Positions 18,368 through 28,207 are shown, counted from the first letter of the stretch. The stretch is DNA of 64,000 nucleotides from Microbacterium sp. LWH7-1.2 (GCF_038397755.1 NZ_CP151637.1:3782001-3846000), one strand, 5' to 3'. Numbers and translations: made by a program. The notes: a model not told the origin generated them from the letters alone.

Positions 18368-19986
18368 CGGATGCTGCGTCCCAGGCGATCCGCGAGGGCC
18401 GCACCGCGCTCGGCATCGAGTTCGGATCCACCCGCATCAAGGCCTGCCTCGTCGACGCCGACGACCCGGCGGCGGTCCTGGCGGTCGGCTCGCACGCGTG
18501 GGAGAACCGGTTCGACGGCGGCCTCTGGACCTACTCGCTCGACGACGTCTGGTCGGGGCTTCAGGCCGCGTACGCCGACCTCGTCGCGGACGCGCGGCAG
18601 CGCCATGGCGCTGCACCCGACACGTTCGGCGCCATCGGCGTCTCGGCGATGATGCACGGCTACCTCGCGTTCGACGAGGCGGGCGAGCTGCTCGCCCCGT
18701 TCCGCACGTGGCGCAACACGAACACCGGCGCTGCCGCGGCCGAGCTCACCGAGACGTTCGGCGTCAACATCCCGCTGCGCTGGTCGATCGCGCACCTGCA
18801 CCAGGTCGTGCTGGACGGCGAGGCGCACGTGCCCGACATCCGCTTCGTCACGACGCTCGCCGGTTATGTCCACTGGAGGCTGACCGGTGCGAAGGTGCTC
18901 GGCGTCGGCGACGCGTCGGGCATGTTCCCGATCGACTCGGCGACGCGCGACTACGACGCCGACCTCCTCGCGCGCTACGACGCGCTGGCCGCCGGCCGTC
19001 TGCCGGTCGCGCACGTCGCCGAGCTCCTGCCCGAGTCGCTCGCCGCAGGCGCACCCGCGGGCGCGCTCACGGCAGAGGGCGCGGCGCTGCTGGACGCGTC
19101 GGGAGCCCTGCGTCCCGGCATCGCGTTCTGCGCTCCGGAGGGCGACGCCGGCACGGGCATGGTCGCGACGAACGCCGTCGCGCCGCGCACGGGCAACGTG
19201 AGCGCGGGTACGAGCATCTTCGCGATGGTCGTGCTCGAGCGCCCGCTCGCCGAGGTGCACCACGAGCTCGACCTCGTGACGACGCCGGTCGGCGACACCG
19301 TCGCGATGGTGCACTGCAACAACGGCGCGAGCGAGCTCGCGGCCTGGGCCGGCATGTTCGCCCGCTTCGCCGAGGCCGCCGGAACACCGCTCGCCGATGA
19401 CGCCGTCTATGAGACCCTCTTCCGCGAAGCGCTCCACGGCGAAGCGGACGGCGGCGGCCTGCTCGCCTACAACCACCTCGCGGGCGAGCCCATTGCGGGG
19501 CTCACCGAGGGCCGTCCCCTGTTCGTCCGCACGCCCGACAGTCGCTTCACGCTCGCGAACGCGATGCGCGCGCAGCTCTACGGCGTCTTCGGCACCCTCG
19601 CGCTCGGCATGCGCGTGCTCGACGACGAGGGCGTGGCGCTCGACCGCATGTTCGCCCACGGCGGCATGTTCCGCACCGCCGGCGTCGCGCAGCGCTTCCT
19701 CGCAGGCGCGATCGGCGCCCCGGTGTCGGTCGGCGACACCGCCTCGGAGGGCGGCGCGTGGGGCATCGCGGTGCTCGCCGCGTACGCGCGGGCCGTGAAC
19801 GGTGCGGATGCTGTGGCCGCAGCATCCGTCCCCGCACTCGCGTCCTATCTCGACGACCGTGTCTTCGCCGGCGCGGCCATCGCGACCGCCGAACCGGATC
19901 CCGCCGACGTCGCGGGCTTCGCCGCCTACCTCGACCGCTATCGCGCCGGCCTCGCCGTCGAAGCCGCCGCCGTCTCCGCCCTCTGA
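18364..19986 (+). CDS. araB: L-ribulokinase, FGGY family
   Basis: A 540-residue FGGY carbohydrate kinase that phosphorylates L-ribulose. The N-terminal lobe has the phosphate-binding [10 protein letters not shown] (about residues 17-26) and a catalytic-base region with [10 protein letters not shown]; the C-terminal lobe has [10 protein letters not shown] and [15 protein letters not shown]. Near the C terminus [12 protein letters not shown] is a further FGGY landmark. It overlaps araD by 4 nt and araA follows after 17 nt with an AAGGA site. The sequence is of the actinobacterial/xylulokinase-like araB type rather than the E. coli type, so substrate is assigned from the flanking araD and araA. 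A 22-base GGATGC-GCATCC hairpin (19804-19825) lies inside the coding region. Confidence 0.88.
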   Translation: MTDAASQAIREGRTALGIEFGSTRIKACLVDADDPAAVLAVGSHAWENRFDGGLWTYSLDDVWSGLQAAYADLVADARQRHGAAPDTFGAIGVSAMMHGYLAFDEAGELLAPFRTWRNTNTGAAAAELTETFGVNIPLRWSIAHLHQVVLDGEAHVPDIRFVTTLAGYVHWRLTGAKVLGVGDASGMFPIDSATRDYDADLLARYDALAAGRLPVAHVAELLPESLAAGAPAGALTAEGAALLDASGALRPGIAFCAPEGDAGTGMVATNAVAPRTGNVSAGTSIFAMVVLERPLAEVHHELDLVTTPVGDTVAMVHCNNGASELAAWAGMFARFAEAAGTPLADDAVYETLFREALHGEADGGGLLAYNHLAGEPIAGLTEGRPLFVRTPDSRFTLANAMRAQLYGVFGTLALGMRVLDDEGVALDRMFAHGGMFRTAGVAQRFLAGAIGAPVSVGDTASEGGAWGIAVLAAYARAVNGADAVAAASVPALASYLDDRVFAGAAIATAEPDPADVAGFAAYLDRYRAGLAVEAAAVSAL

Positions 19987-20003
19987 CCCACGAAGGATCC
20001 ACG

Positions 20004-21515
20004 ATGACCCGCACCCCCCTGTCCACCTCCCTCGACACCTACGAAATGTGGTTCGTCACGGGCAGCCAGAACCTGTACGGCGAAGAGACCCTCCGCCAGG
20101 TCGCCGAGCAGTCCCAGGCCGTCGCGGCCGGACTGGAAGGCCTCCCCGTCAAGGTCGTGTGGAAGCCCGTCCTCAAGGACTCCGACTCCATCCGCCGCCT
20201 CGCCCTCGACGTGAACGCCCGCGACGAGGTCATCGGCGTCGTCGCGTGGATGCATACGTTCAGCCCGGCGAAGATGTGGATCGCGGGTCTCGACGCGCTG
20301 CAGAAGCCGCTGCTGCACCTGCACACGCAGGCGAACGTCGAGCTGCCCTGGGCCGACATCGACTTCGACTTCATGAACCTCAACCAGGCGGCGCACGGCG
20401 ACCGCGAGTTCGGGTACATCCAGACGCGCCTCGGCGTCGCGCGCAAGACCGTCGTCGGCCACGTCTCGAACCCGGCGGTGCGCCAGCAGGTCGAGGACTG
20501 GCAGCGCGCCGCTGCCGGCTGGGCCGCCTCGCGCACCCTCAAGCTCGCCCGCTTCGGCGACAACATGCGCTACGTCGCCGTCACCGAGGGCGACAAGACC
20601 GAGGCCGAGCTGCGGTTCGGTGTGCAGGTCAACACGTGGGGCGTGAACGAGCTCGTCGCCGCGGTCGAAGCGGCGTCCGACGACGACATCGACGCGCTGG
20701 TGCAGGTGTACCTCGACACGTACGACGTGGCGAGCGAGTTGCAGCCGGGAGGCCGCTGCCACCAGTCGCTGCGCGACGGCGCGGCGATCGAGCTCGGCCT
20801 GCGCTCGTTCCTCGAGGAGGGCGGCTTCGGCGCCTTCACCACGTCGTTCGAAGACCTCGGCGCGCTCAAGCAGCTGCCGGGCCTCGCGGTGCAGCGCCTG
20901 ATGGCCGAGGGCTACGGCTTCGGCGCCGAGGGCGATTGGAAGACCGCGATCCTGGTGCGCGTGGCCAACGTGATGGGCGCAGGTCTCCCTGGGGGCGCGA
21001 GCCTCATGGAGGACTACACCTACGACCTGGTCGCGGGCGACGAGAAGATCCTCGGCGCGCACATGCTCGAGGTCTCGCCGTCGCTGACCACCGCCAAGCC
21101 GCGCCTCGAGGTGCACGCGCTCGGCATCGGCGGCAAGGACGACCCGGTGCGCCTGGTCTTCACCGCGGACCCGGGCCCCGCGCTCGTCGTCGCGATGAGC
21201 GACATGCGCGATCGGTTCCGCCTCGTCGCGAACGTGGTCGAGAACGTCGACGCGCCCGACCTGCCGAAGCTCCCTGTCGGCCGCGCGGTCTGGAAGCCCG
21301 CGCCCGACTTCGCGACGAGCGCGGCGTGCTGGCTGGCCGCGGGCGCGGCGCACCACACCGTGATGACGACGGCGGTCGGCATCGAGGTGTTCCGCGACTT
21401 CGCCGACATCGCCGGCACCGAGCTCGTCGTCATCGACGAAGACACCACTGTCCGCAGCTTCCAGCGCGAGCTGCGCTGGAACCAGGCCTACTACCGACTC
21501 GCCCAGGGCTTCTGA
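20004..21515 (+). CDS. araA: L-arabinose isomerase
   Basis: A 503-residue enzyme interconverting L-arabinose and L-ribulose in the cytoplasm; length is as usual (about 500). The start [14 protein letters not shown] is a family hallmark. The metal-binding residues of the E. coli enzyme (Glu306, Glu333, His350, His450) are matched here by Glu309 (AEGDW), Glu336 (LMEDY), His353 (GAHMLEV) and His450/451 (AAHHT). The start at 20004 follows AAGGATCC; no other in-frame start has a better site. It lies 17 nt after araB and 35 nt before the secreted GH43 gene, consistent with one long transcript from the transporter promoter. Confidence 0.95.
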   Translation: MTRTPLSTSLDTYEMWFVTGSQNLYGEETLRQVAEQSQAVAAGLEGLPVKVVWKPVLKDSDSIRRLALDVNARDEVIGVVAWMHTFSPAKMWIAGLDALQKPLLHLHTQANVELPWADIDFDFMNLNQAAHGDREFGYIQTRLGVARKTVVGHVSNPAVRQQVEDWQRAAAGWAASRTLKLARFGDNMRYVAVTEGDKTEAELRFGVQVNTWGVNELVAAVEAASDDDIDALVQVYLDTYDVASELQPGGRCHQSLRDGAAIELGLRSFLEEGGFGAFTTSFEDLGALKQLPGLAVQRLMAEGYGFGAEGDWKTAILVRVANVMGAGLPGGASLMEDYTYDLVAGDEKILGAHMLEVSPSLTTAKPRLEVHALGIGGKDDPVRLVFTADPGPALVVAMSDMRDRFRLVANVVENVDAPDLPKLPVGRAVWKPAPDFATSAACWLAAGAAHHTVMTTAVGIEVFRDFADIAGTELVVIDEDTTVRSFQRELRWNQAYYRLAQGF

Positions 21516-21550
21516 GCGAGCCGCCGCCCTACCCGAGGGAGCACTCACCG

Positions 21551-24529
21551 ATGAGTACGCAACCGTCCTTCACCCGCCACCCTTCACGTCGTCGAACCGC
21601 ACGGCGCGGGGTCGCGGCATCCCTGGCCGCCGCAGTGGCGGTCTCGGTCATGGGCCTCACCGCGCCCCTGGCTGCGACCGCGGCGGAGGCTCCGGCGCCC
21701 ACCGCGCACTACGACATGTCGCATTCCGGCTCCGCCCTGCTCGATGTCTCAGGCAACGGCCGCAATGCGACGCTCTCGGGCCTCACCGATGCGTCGTTCG
21801 CCGACGCCGGGGGCGACGAGGTGCTGCGATTCCGCGCCGACGGCTACGCGGCTCTCCCGCAGGGGCTCGTGACCGGGGCCGACAACGACTTCACCGTCGA
21901 GTACACGGTGTCGACGCAGACCGCGGCGAACCACTTCGGCTGGGTCATCGGCGACGGCGTGGGACCGTGGAACACGACGCAGCTCGGCAACCACATCTTC
22001 CTGAGCCCGCGGTCGGCGCAGGCCGGCTACACGAACCAGGTGCTCGCGGCGATCCGCGTGAAGTCCGCCGCGGACAACGGCGAGACCCGCATGCCCGCGG
22101 GCGGCGGCCTCAACCCCGGCTTCACGACCCTCACGATGGTGGGCTCAGGCAGCACGCTGACGCTGTATCGCGATGGCTCGGTGATCTCGACCCTCACCCA
22201 CACGCGATCCCTCAGCTCGATAATCCCGAGCGGGAACGTGCTGGGATACCTGGGCCGGTCGCTCTACCAAGGCGACGCGCTCCTTCGCGCCGACGTCGCA
22301 GATGTGAAGTTCTGGGATGTCGCGCTCACGGCCGGCGAGGTCACCGCGAGCATGCCGACCGCAGCCGAGAAGACCGCCGCGACGTCGGCGCTGCTGCGGG
22401 GTGACGTCCTCGCTGCGATGCTCGGCGCGAATCCGTCGCTCGACGCCGTCTCGAGCGACCTGACGCTGCCGGCCTCCGTCAACGGCGTCAGTCTGACGTG
22501 GGCGTCGTCCGCGCCCGAGGTCGTGTCGGCCAGCGGTGTCGTCACGCGTTCGATCACCGAGAACGAGTCCGCGACCCTCACTGCGACGACGTCGCTGGGC
22601 TCGACGCTGACGTTCGAGGTGGTGGTGCTCGCCCCCAGCGTCTCGGCCGACCTCGACGCGATCTCGCTCGCGACGCGCACGACCGAGAACCTTCCGCTCG
22701 TCGCGAAGGGCACGGTCAACGGCGCATCGATCACGTGGACCTCGTCGGACGCTGCCCTCGTGACGCCGACGGATGCCTCGTACACGGCCCCCGCGGTGGG
22801 TGCAGCCGATCCCTTCCGGGGCGGCGGCATCGTGACGCGTCCGGCCTACGGCGATGGCGACCGGCAGGTGACGCTCACGGCGTCGGCGACGCTCAACGGC
22901 ACGACCCAGCACCGCGCGTTCGAGGTGACCGTCGCCGAGATGGGGCGCTGGGCGCCCGATGCCGGATACGCGGCCGCGTACTTCCCGTCTAACGAGAACG
23001 AGAAGATCTACCAGGCGGCCACGACGGGCAACGACTTCTTCACCTTCACGCCGGTGAACGGCGGACAGCCCGTCATCACGTCGACCACCGACACGCGCGG
23101 CCTTCGCGACCCGTACATCCTTCGCTCGAAAGACGGAGACAAGTACTACATGGTCGCGACCGACCTCTGCATCGGCTGCGGAACCGGGTGGGGAGCCGCA
23201 CAGTCCAACGGCAGCCTCAAGATCGAGGTGTGGGAGTCCACCGACCTGGTGAACTGGGAGCGCACGAACGGCGAGAACACCGGCATCACCGTCAACCAGC
23301 CGGCAGCCGGCATGACGTGGGCGCCGGAGGCCTATTGGGACGACGATCTGCAGTCGTACGTCGTGTTCTTCGCGTCGCGGCTGTATTCGGACGCGACCCA
23401 CACCAACACCGACAAGCTCTACGCCCGCATGTTCGCCGTGCTCACGCGTGACTTCAAGACGTTCACCTACCCGCCGACGACGTGGCAGGACACCGGCTAC
23501 GCCCGGATCGACTCCACCGTCACGAAGATCGGCGACTACTACTACCGGTTCACCAAGAACGAGGAAGGCGGCGCGGCCGGCATCCTCGAGGCGGGCAAGG
23601 ACATCTTCCTCGAACGCTCGAAGGTGCTGACGGCGCCGACGAGCCAGTCCAGCTGGTCGGCGAACCCCGAGACCAGGTGGCAGCTCACCGACACCCGCAT
23701 GACCAGCCTCGAGACCGGACAGGCGGGCGAGGGCCCCGAGATCGTCAAGCTCAACGAGGGTGACCCGAACAACGCCGGCGACGGCTACGTGATGCTCGTC
23801 GACAACTACGCTGCGGGCGGCTACCGCGCGTTCGTGACCAGCGGTGGGGCGATCGCGTCGAGCCACCAGGGCGACCGTCTGTCTCAGCGCGCCGAGTGGA
23901 CAGTGCGTCCCCCCGGCGGCCTGCCGGCCAGCCCGCGGCACGGGGCGTTCGTGAGCGTGTCGCAGGGCGTGCTCGACGCGATGCACAGCTGGACCGGCGT
24001 CACCGCCGTCGACTCGGCCACCGCGCTGACGGCGGAGGGCTCGACGGTCACCGCCGAGGTCACGGCGGACGACGGCGGCGACGTCGCCGGCACCGTGACC
24101 TTCACCGGTGGCGGCTGGACCGAGACCGTCGCGCTGACGGATGCCGCGGCATCCGTCACCGTCCCGGCAGGCGTCGGAGCCGTCACGGCGCACTACGACG
24201 GCTACCACGACGGGCTCGTCGCCCCCTCGACCTCGCAGTCGGTGGCCCTCGGCCTCGAACTCTCGGCGACGGCGACCACGCGATGCGTCGCCGGCAAGGT
24301 CGTCGAGGTGGTCTCCGTCGGCAACAGCGACGACGTCGCCGCGACGGTCGCGATCGCCGGGCCCTACGGCGGCAAGAGCATCACGGTGGCGCCCGGCAAG
24401 ACCGTCACATCGGCGTTCTCGACCAGGCTGCCCTCGACGACGTCGCACGACGTCGCCGTGACGGGCGAATCGGCCGACGGTCGTGAGTTCGCCGCACAGG
24501 TGAGCGTGCCCGCGGCGAGCTGCGGCTGA
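21551..24529 (+). CDS. secreted GH43 arabinanase-like enzyme
   Basis: A 992-residue exported enzyme: signal peptide (about 1-45, with a twin-Arg-rich basic start), LamG module (about 52-262), two Ig-like modules (about 270-465), GH43 domain (about 475-800), one Ig-like module (about 812-895) and the shared C-terminal module (about 898-992, one Cys near the start and one at the end). The GH43 domain has RDPYILR, RIDSTV and GPEIVKL, the same pattern as module 1 of the protein at 300, so the two are probably of one subfamily. It follows araA by 35 nt with a GGGAGCA ribosome-binding site and ends in a strong terminator. Expected to act on arabinan outside the cell; endo or exo mode is unknown. 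Confidence 0.82.
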   Translation: MSTQPSFTRHPSRRRTARRGVAASLAAAVAVSVMGLTAPLAATAAEAPAPTAHYDMSHSGSALLDVSGNGRNATLSGLTDASFADAGGDEVLRFRADGYAALPQGLVTGADNDFTVEYTVSTQTAANHFGWVIGDGVGPWNTTQLGNHIFLSPRSAQAGYTNQVLAAIRVKSAADNGETRMPAGGGLNPGFTTLTMVGSGSTLTLYRDGSVISTLTHTRSLSSIIPSGNVLGYLGRSLYQGDALLRADVADVKFWDVALTAGEVTASMPTAAEKTAATSALLRGDVLAAMLGANPSLDAVSSDLTLPASVNGVSLTWASSAPEVVSASGVVTRSITENESATLTATTSLGSTLTFEVVVLAPSVSADLDAISLATRTTENLPLVAKGTVNGASITWTSSDAALVTPTDASYTAPAVGAADPFRGGGIVTRPAYGDGDRQVTLTASATLNGTTQHRAFEVTVAEMGRWAPDAGYAAAYFPSNENEKIYQAATTGNDFFTFTPVNGGQPVITSTTDTRGLRDPYILRSKDGDKYYMVATDLCIGCGTGWGAAQSNGSLKIEVWESTDLVNWERTNGENTGITVNQPAAGMTWAPEAYWDDDLQSYVVFFASRLYSDATHTNTDKLYARMFAVLTRDFKTFTYPPTTWQDTGYARIDSTVTKIGDYYYRFTKNEEGGAAGILEAGKDIFLERSKVLTAPTSQSSWSANPETRWQLTDTRMTSLETGQAGEGPEIVKLNEGDPNNAGDGYVMLVDNYAAGGYRAFVTSGGAIASSHQGDRLSQRAEWTVRPPGGLPASPRHGAFVSVSQGVLDAMHSWTGVTAVDSATALTAEGSTVTAEVTADDGGDVAGTVTFTGGGWTETVALTDAAASVTVPAGVGAVTAHYDGYHDGLVAPSTSQSVALGLELSATATTRCVAGKVVEVVSVGNSDDVAATVAIAGPYGGKSITVAPGKTVTSAFSTRLPSTTSHDVAVTGESADGREFAAQVSVPAASCG

Positions 24530-24534
24530 CGACT

Positions 24535-24568
24535 GGCGGGGGACTCGGCCCGAACCGGGTCCCCCGCC
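24535..24568 (+). terminator. terminator of the transporter-araDBA-GH43 operon
   Basis: GGCGGGGGAC (24535-24544) pairs with GTCCCCCGCC (24559-24568); inner bases extend the stem to about 14 pairs. It follows the GH43 stop by 5 nt and separates the operon from the epimerase gene. Confidence 0.7.
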
Positions 24569-24622
24569 CTTCCGCGGCTACTCTGGGTCGCGGTGTTTCC
24601 CCCACCTGCAAGGAGCATTCCC

Positions 24623-25567
24623 ATGGCACGTCCCCCCGCATCCGGAACCCAGCACGCCCTACGCGCCGGCGACTACGAGGCCGTCGTGGCGAGCGTCGGC
24701 GCGACGCTCCGCTCGCTCACCTACCGGGGCCGTGACCTCGTCGTGCCGTTCGACGCGGATGAGGTGCGCCCTTCGTATCGAGGGGCGACGCTCGCTCCCT
24801 GGCCGAACCGGGTCGTCGATGGCGCGTATTCGTTCGGCGGACGCGACTTCCAGCTGGCACTCACCGAGCCGGCCCGGTCGCATGCGCTGCACGGGCTCGC
24901 GGCGTGGCTGGACTTCGACGCGATCGACAAGGGCCCCGACCACGTCACGCTGGAAGCGGTGGTGCAGGCGCAGACCGGGTACCCGTGGCGTGTGGTGGTG
25001 ACCACCCGGTTCTCCCTCGGGACGGACGGGCTGACCCAGTCGGTGACGGCGCGGAACGAGAGTGCCGAGCCGGCGCCGTGGGGCACCGGCCCCCATCCCT
25101 ATCTCGTGGCCGGCGACGGACTGGTGGATGAGTGGACCCTGGAGCTGCCCGCGTCGCGGGTGCTGGCGGTCACGGAGGACCGGCTGGCGCCGACCGGGCT
25201 AGTGGCGGTGGATGCCGACGAGCCGGACCGCTTCGACTTCCGGGCTGCGCGCCGGATCGGTTCGGCGTTCATCGACCACGCATACACGGGTCTCGAACGA
25301 GGCGCCGACGGCACCGCCACGGTCCGCGTGACCGATCCGGCGGGCTCGGGCGTCGAGATGTCGTGGGATGCCGCGTGCCCGTGGGTCCAGATCCACACCG
25401 CCGACAAGCCCGACCCCGCGCAGAGTCGCCTCGGTCTCGCCGTCGAGCCCATGACGTGCGCGCCTGATGCGTTCAACGCCGGGTCGTACGACTACGACGC
25501 GGGGCTCATCGTCATCGAGCCCGCGGCATCCGTCACCGCTTCGTGGCGCATCGCCGCCATCGGCTGA
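24623..25567 (+). CDS. aldose 1-epimerase (mutarotase)
   Basis: A 314-residue galactose-mutarotase-fold enzyme interconverting sugar anomers. Family landmarks are RSHALHGL with the first catalytic His, GTGPHPYL with the second, and LAVEPMTCAPDAFN near the end, which carries the catalytic Glu. The start at 24623 has AAGGAG 7 nt upstream; an earlier in-frame ATG at 24593 has none. A terminator lies between it and the arabinanase operon, and TACTCT (24579-24584) could be the -10 box of its own promoter. It probably serves the arabinose pathway by position, but the family acts on many aldoses. Confidence 0.85.
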   Translation: MARPPASGTQHALRAGDYEAVVASVGATLRSLTYRGRDLVVPFDADEVRPSYRGATLAPWPNRVVDGAYSFGGRDFQLALTEPARSHALHGLAAWLDFDAIDKGPDHVTLEAVVQAQTGYPWRVVVTTRFSLGTDGLTQSVTARNESAEPAPWGTGPHPYLVAGDGLVDEWTLELPASRVLAVTEDRLAPTGLVAVDADEPDRFDFRAARRIGSAFIDHAYTGLERGADGTATVRVTDPAGSGVEMSWDAACPWVQIHTADKPDPAQSRLGLAVEPMTCAPDAFNAGSYDYDAGLIVIEPAASVTASWRIAAIG

Positions 25568-25587
25568 TTCCGGGCACCAGACACAGC

Positions 25588-25623
25588 GAAAGCGGAGCCG
25601 GCCCCCCGGTCGGCTCCGCTTTC
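25588..25623. terminator. bidirectional terminator between convergent genes
   Basis: GAAAGCGGAGCCG (25588-25600) pairs perfectly with CGGCTCCGCTTTC (25611-25623). T-rich and A-rich ends on the two sides fit termination from both strands. Confidence 0.75.
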
Positions 25624-25635
25624 ATCGTCCGCGGG

Positions 25636-25833
25636 TCAGCTGTCCCGCAGGTCTTCCTTGATGTCGTTGCGCGTTTTCACCGAGTCGCGCTCGGCCTCGG
25701 CCTTCTTGACTTCGGCATCAGCCTTCATCTCGTCGACCTTGTCCCCGACCCGATCGGTGGTGTCCTCCCACGCGTCCTGGATCTTCTCGCCGACGGCCTT
25801 GGCCGTCTCCTTCGCGTCGTCCATGAATCCCAT
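25636..25833 (-). CDS. small charged CsbD/stress-type protein
   Basis: A 65-residue, almost entirely helical and highly charged protein (about half Asp, Glu, Lys, Arg) with no Cys and a repeated heptad-like pattern of Ala and Val. It resembles CsbD-like or antitoxin-like general stress proteins, although no diagnostic motif is present. The start codon follows a strong GAGAGGAGAG ribosome-binding site. It faces the epimerase gene across a shared terminator and stands alone. Confidence 0.6.
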   Translation of the reverse strand: MGFMDDAKETAKAVGEKIQDAWEDTTDRVGDKVDEMKADAEVKKAEAERDSVKTRNDIKEDLRDS

Positions 25834-26020
25834 CGATCTCTCCTCTCATGAGGGATGACATCGACGGTACGCGCGCGACGGAGACCGGTGCAGTGGGTTG
25901 ATTCGGTCTGCGACCCTTGATATACGTGCGGAGCGGATGCTGCCGCCCTGGGGTGCATGTGCGCGCGAGGTGGGCGACGGCCCGGGCGCGCGTAGCCACT
26001 CCGCGCGAGGCGGCGCGCCG

Positions 26021-26869
26021 TCAGCGCACCGGAGTGGTGGTGTCGATCGCGTCGCGGAGCGGACGTCGCATCGGCGCCCAGTAGTGCGTCGGCGTGACGC
26101 GTGCCAACAGGTCGACCAGGCGCGCCTCGCGGCCGATCATCGTGCGCGGACGCCGGCGGATCGTCGCCTCGACGATGCGCGCCGCGGCGTCGGCGGGCTC
26201 GGTGTGGTACATCGCGGCTTGCGCGGCGGCCGCTCGCTGCGCGACCGCCGGGTCGATCGCCGCCGCGTATCGGCCGTGCAGGATGATGCCGGTCTTCACA
26301 CCGGCGGGGTAGACCGCGCCGACGGTGATCGTGGATCGCTCGAGCTCGTGCCGCAGCGACTCGGTGAACCCGCGCACGGCGAATTTGCTCATCGCGTACG
26401 GGATGCGCCCGGCAGGTGCGGCAAGCCCGTAGATCGACACCAGGTGGGTGATGTGCGCGGCCGGCTCGCGCCGCAGCGCCGGCAGCAGCGCCTGTGTGAC
26501 GTTCACGGTGCCCCAGAGGTTCACGTCCATGAGCCAGCGCATCTCGGACATCGTCACCTGGTCGATGTCGCCGAGCATCGACGATCCGGCGCATGTCACG
26601 AGCGCCTGGATGCCGGAATGGGATGCCTCGACCTCCGTCACGACCGAGGCCACCGCGTCGTCGTCGGAGAGGTCGACCACGTGCGTCGTGTGGCCGGTGC
26701 CCTCGAGGGTGGCGGCGACGGCGGCGAGGCCGTCGGCGTTGCGGTCGAGGAGGGCGATGCGCGCACCGCGCACGGCGAGCTGCCGGGCGACGTCGGCGCC
26801 CATGCCCGCCGCGGCCCCGGTGATGACGGTGGTGCGCCCGCGCACGTCCAGGGGTCGCCGCTTCGCCAT
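26021..26869 (-). CDS. short-chain dehydrogenase/reductase
   Basis: A 282-residue SDR-family oxidoreductase. The Rossmann motif TGAAAGMGAD appears near residue 17, the adenine-pocket Asp in VDLSDDDAV, and the catalytic Tyr-x-x-x-Lys as YAMSK after a Ser in LVSIYG. The C-terminal 60 residues are basic, resembling membrane-associated SDRs of the classical group. Substrate is unknown. It has no operon partner: the small stress gene lies 187 nt downstream in the same direction and a divergent hypothetical gene begins about 100 nt upstream. Confidence 0.8.
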   Translation of the reverse strand: MAKRRPLDVRGRTTVITGAAAGMGADVARQLAVRGARIALLDRNADGLAAVAATLEGTGHTTHVVDLSDDDAVASVVTEVEASHSGIQALVTCAGSSMLGDIDQVTMSEMRWLMDVNLWGTVNVTQALLPALRREPAAHITHLVSIYGLAAPAGRIPYAMSKFAVRGFTESLRHELERSTITVGAVYPAGVKTGIILHGRYAAAIDPAVAQRAAAAQAAMYHTEPADAAARIVEATIRRRPRTMIGREARLVDLLARVTPTHYWAPMRRPLRDAIDTTTPVR

Positions 26870-26970
26870 GTGATGCCTCCCGCTCCGGCCGTCGCCGTCG
26901 ACGGGCCGCGCCTACGATTCTCGCTGACTCGGGAAGGCCCGACGGACGCTAGCCTTTGAGGGGAGGTTCG

Positions 26971-27600
26971 ATGGGCAAGACCGCAGAGGCGATTGCCGAA
27001 GGGGTGTCCATCGCGTCCGCCGCGGCGCGCCTGGCGATCCGCAACCGCATCCTCGTCGAGACGATCGCGCACGACGAGCAGTTCGACGTGGTCGCTTTCA
27101 CGCCGTTCGCGCGCGAGACGCTGCTCAGCCTCGCCGACGAGCAGGAGCAGGCCGCCGCGCTCGTCAAGCGTCAGCGCAAGAAGGCCTGGGGCAAGTTCAC
27201 CGACCCCGACGGCACGCACGACTACCGCGACCGCGACACCCGCAATCTCCGCCGGCGGGGCCGTCAGTATGCGGGCGTCGCCACCGCCCTCCGGCGCATG
27301 GCCGACGACCCGCACGTCGTGCGGACCTTCATCGAGCAGTCCCGCGACGCCGCATGGGGCGACGTCGAGGCCAACTTGCAGCGCCGCCTGCGCGTCGAGG
27401 GCATGCGCCCCGAGCTCGATCCCGACTACGACCGCATGCGCGCCGCCCGCATGCAGTCGATCCGCCTCGTCGATCTCCCGCGCCTCGCAGCGCACAAGCG
27501 ACATCACGACGATCCCGGGACGGATGCTGCGCCTCCGGCCGAGCCCGCAGCACACTCACCGCGGGTCTCCGGCGTCGACGTCAGCGAACTCGAGTCCTGA
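26971..27600 (+). CDS. conserved hypothetical protein
   Basis: A 209-residue soluble, helical, basic protein I do not recognise. The N-terminal half is Ala-rich helix (AIAEGVSIASAAARLAIRNR), followed by a charged part with LADEQEQAAALVKRQRKKAW and a C-terminal tail rich in Pro, Ala and His. No membrane segment or signal peptide is seen. The start at 26971 has GGGGAGG 4 nt upstream; an in-frame ATG at 26956 lacks a site. It is divergent from the SDR gene and followed 31 nt later by a YjbR gene. Confidence 0.6.
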   Translation: MGKTAEAIAEGVSIASAAARLAIRNRILVETIAHDEQFDVVAFTPFARETLLSLADEQEQAAALVKRQRKKAWGKFTDPDGTHDYRDRDTRNLRRRGRQYAGVATALRRMADDPHVVRTFIEQSRDAAWGDVEANLQRRLRVEGMRPELDPDYDRMRAARMQSIRLVDLPRLAAHKRHHDDPGTDAAPPAEPAAHSPRVSGVDVSELES

Positions 27601-27631
27601 CGTCGTCGGCGGCCGCGGCTACGCTCGCGGT

Positions 27632-28021
27632 GTGGACGGCGATGCAGCCCTGAGTCATCCGATGTGGTTCCCGCCCGAGCATGCGCTTCCGGTGCGCGTG
27701 CGCGCCCTGTGCATGGCGTACCCCGAGGCGGTCGAGGCGATCTCGCACGGAAGGTGCACCTTCCGCGCCGGGAAGCGGCAGTTCGCGATCGTCGGAGTCG
27801 GCCCCGAGCCCGCGGTCGTCTTCATCCCCGACGAGCTCGAACGCCCCGTGCTGCTCGAGCGCGACGATGTCTTCGTACCGCCCTACGAGGGCGCCTACGG
27901 CTGGCTCGCCATCCGCGTGGAGCCGCAGGCGGGCGATTGGGAGCTGCTCGCCGAGCTCATCGACACGTCGTACCGGCAGGTCGCGCTGCAGCGGCAGCTG
28001 CGTGCTCTCGACGGCCGATAG
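27632..28021 (+). CDS. MmcQ/YjbR family protein
   Basis: A 129-residue (GTG start) or 119-residue (ATG at 27662) protein of the MmcQ/YjbR family, small DNA-binding-like fold proteins of unknown role. Typical features are the early Pro-Glu-Ala-x-Glu stretch (AYPEAVEAISHGRCTFR), a Lys-rich strand (GKRQFAIV) and YGWLAIRV near the end, in which this family has Trp-Leu/Ile. TACGCT at 27620-27625, six bases before the GTG and with no ribosome-binding site between, is the pattern of a leaderless actinobacterial transcript, so I favour the GTG start. tRNA-Arg follows after 113 nt. Confidence 0.75.
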   Translation: MDGDAALSHPMWFPPEHALPVRVRALCMAYPEAVEAISHGRCTFRAGKRQFAIVGVGPEPAVVFIPDELERPVLLERDDVFVPPYEGAYGWLAIRVEPQAGDWELLAELIDTSYRQVALQRQLRALDGR

Positions 28022-28134
28022 GCGAGTCGCCGAGCGCGCGGACACGCCCGGGAAGCCAGCATCCGTCCGCCGATTCGCGCGGCGCGCATCCGTCAGGTAT
28101 TCTTGACGACGTTGTGCGCGAGAGCGAGCAACGT

Positions 28135-28207
28135 GCGCCCGTAGCTCAATGGATAGAGCATCTGACTACGGATCAGAAGGTTAGGGGTTCGAGTCCCTTC
28201 GGGCGCG
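28135..28207 (+). tRNA. tRNA-Arg (anticodon ACG)
   Basis: A 73-nt cloverleaf: acceptor stem GCGCCCG (28135-28141) pairs with CGGGCGC (28200-28206), the D arm contains AGCTCAATGGATAGAGCA, the anticodon stem TCTGA/TCAGA encloses loop CTACGGA with anticodon ACG (28168-28170), and the T arm contains GGTTCGAGTC. CCA is not encoded. ACG (inosine-modified) reads CGU, CGC and CGA. Its 3' end is duplicated downstream at 29091, the usual signature of an integration site. Confidence 0.97.

Noticed and set aside
21009..21030. Loss of an active-site His in AraA (YTYDL rather than YTYHF)
   Set aside because: Counting from the conserved acids shows the metal ligand His is the one in GAHMLEV (His353), which is present.
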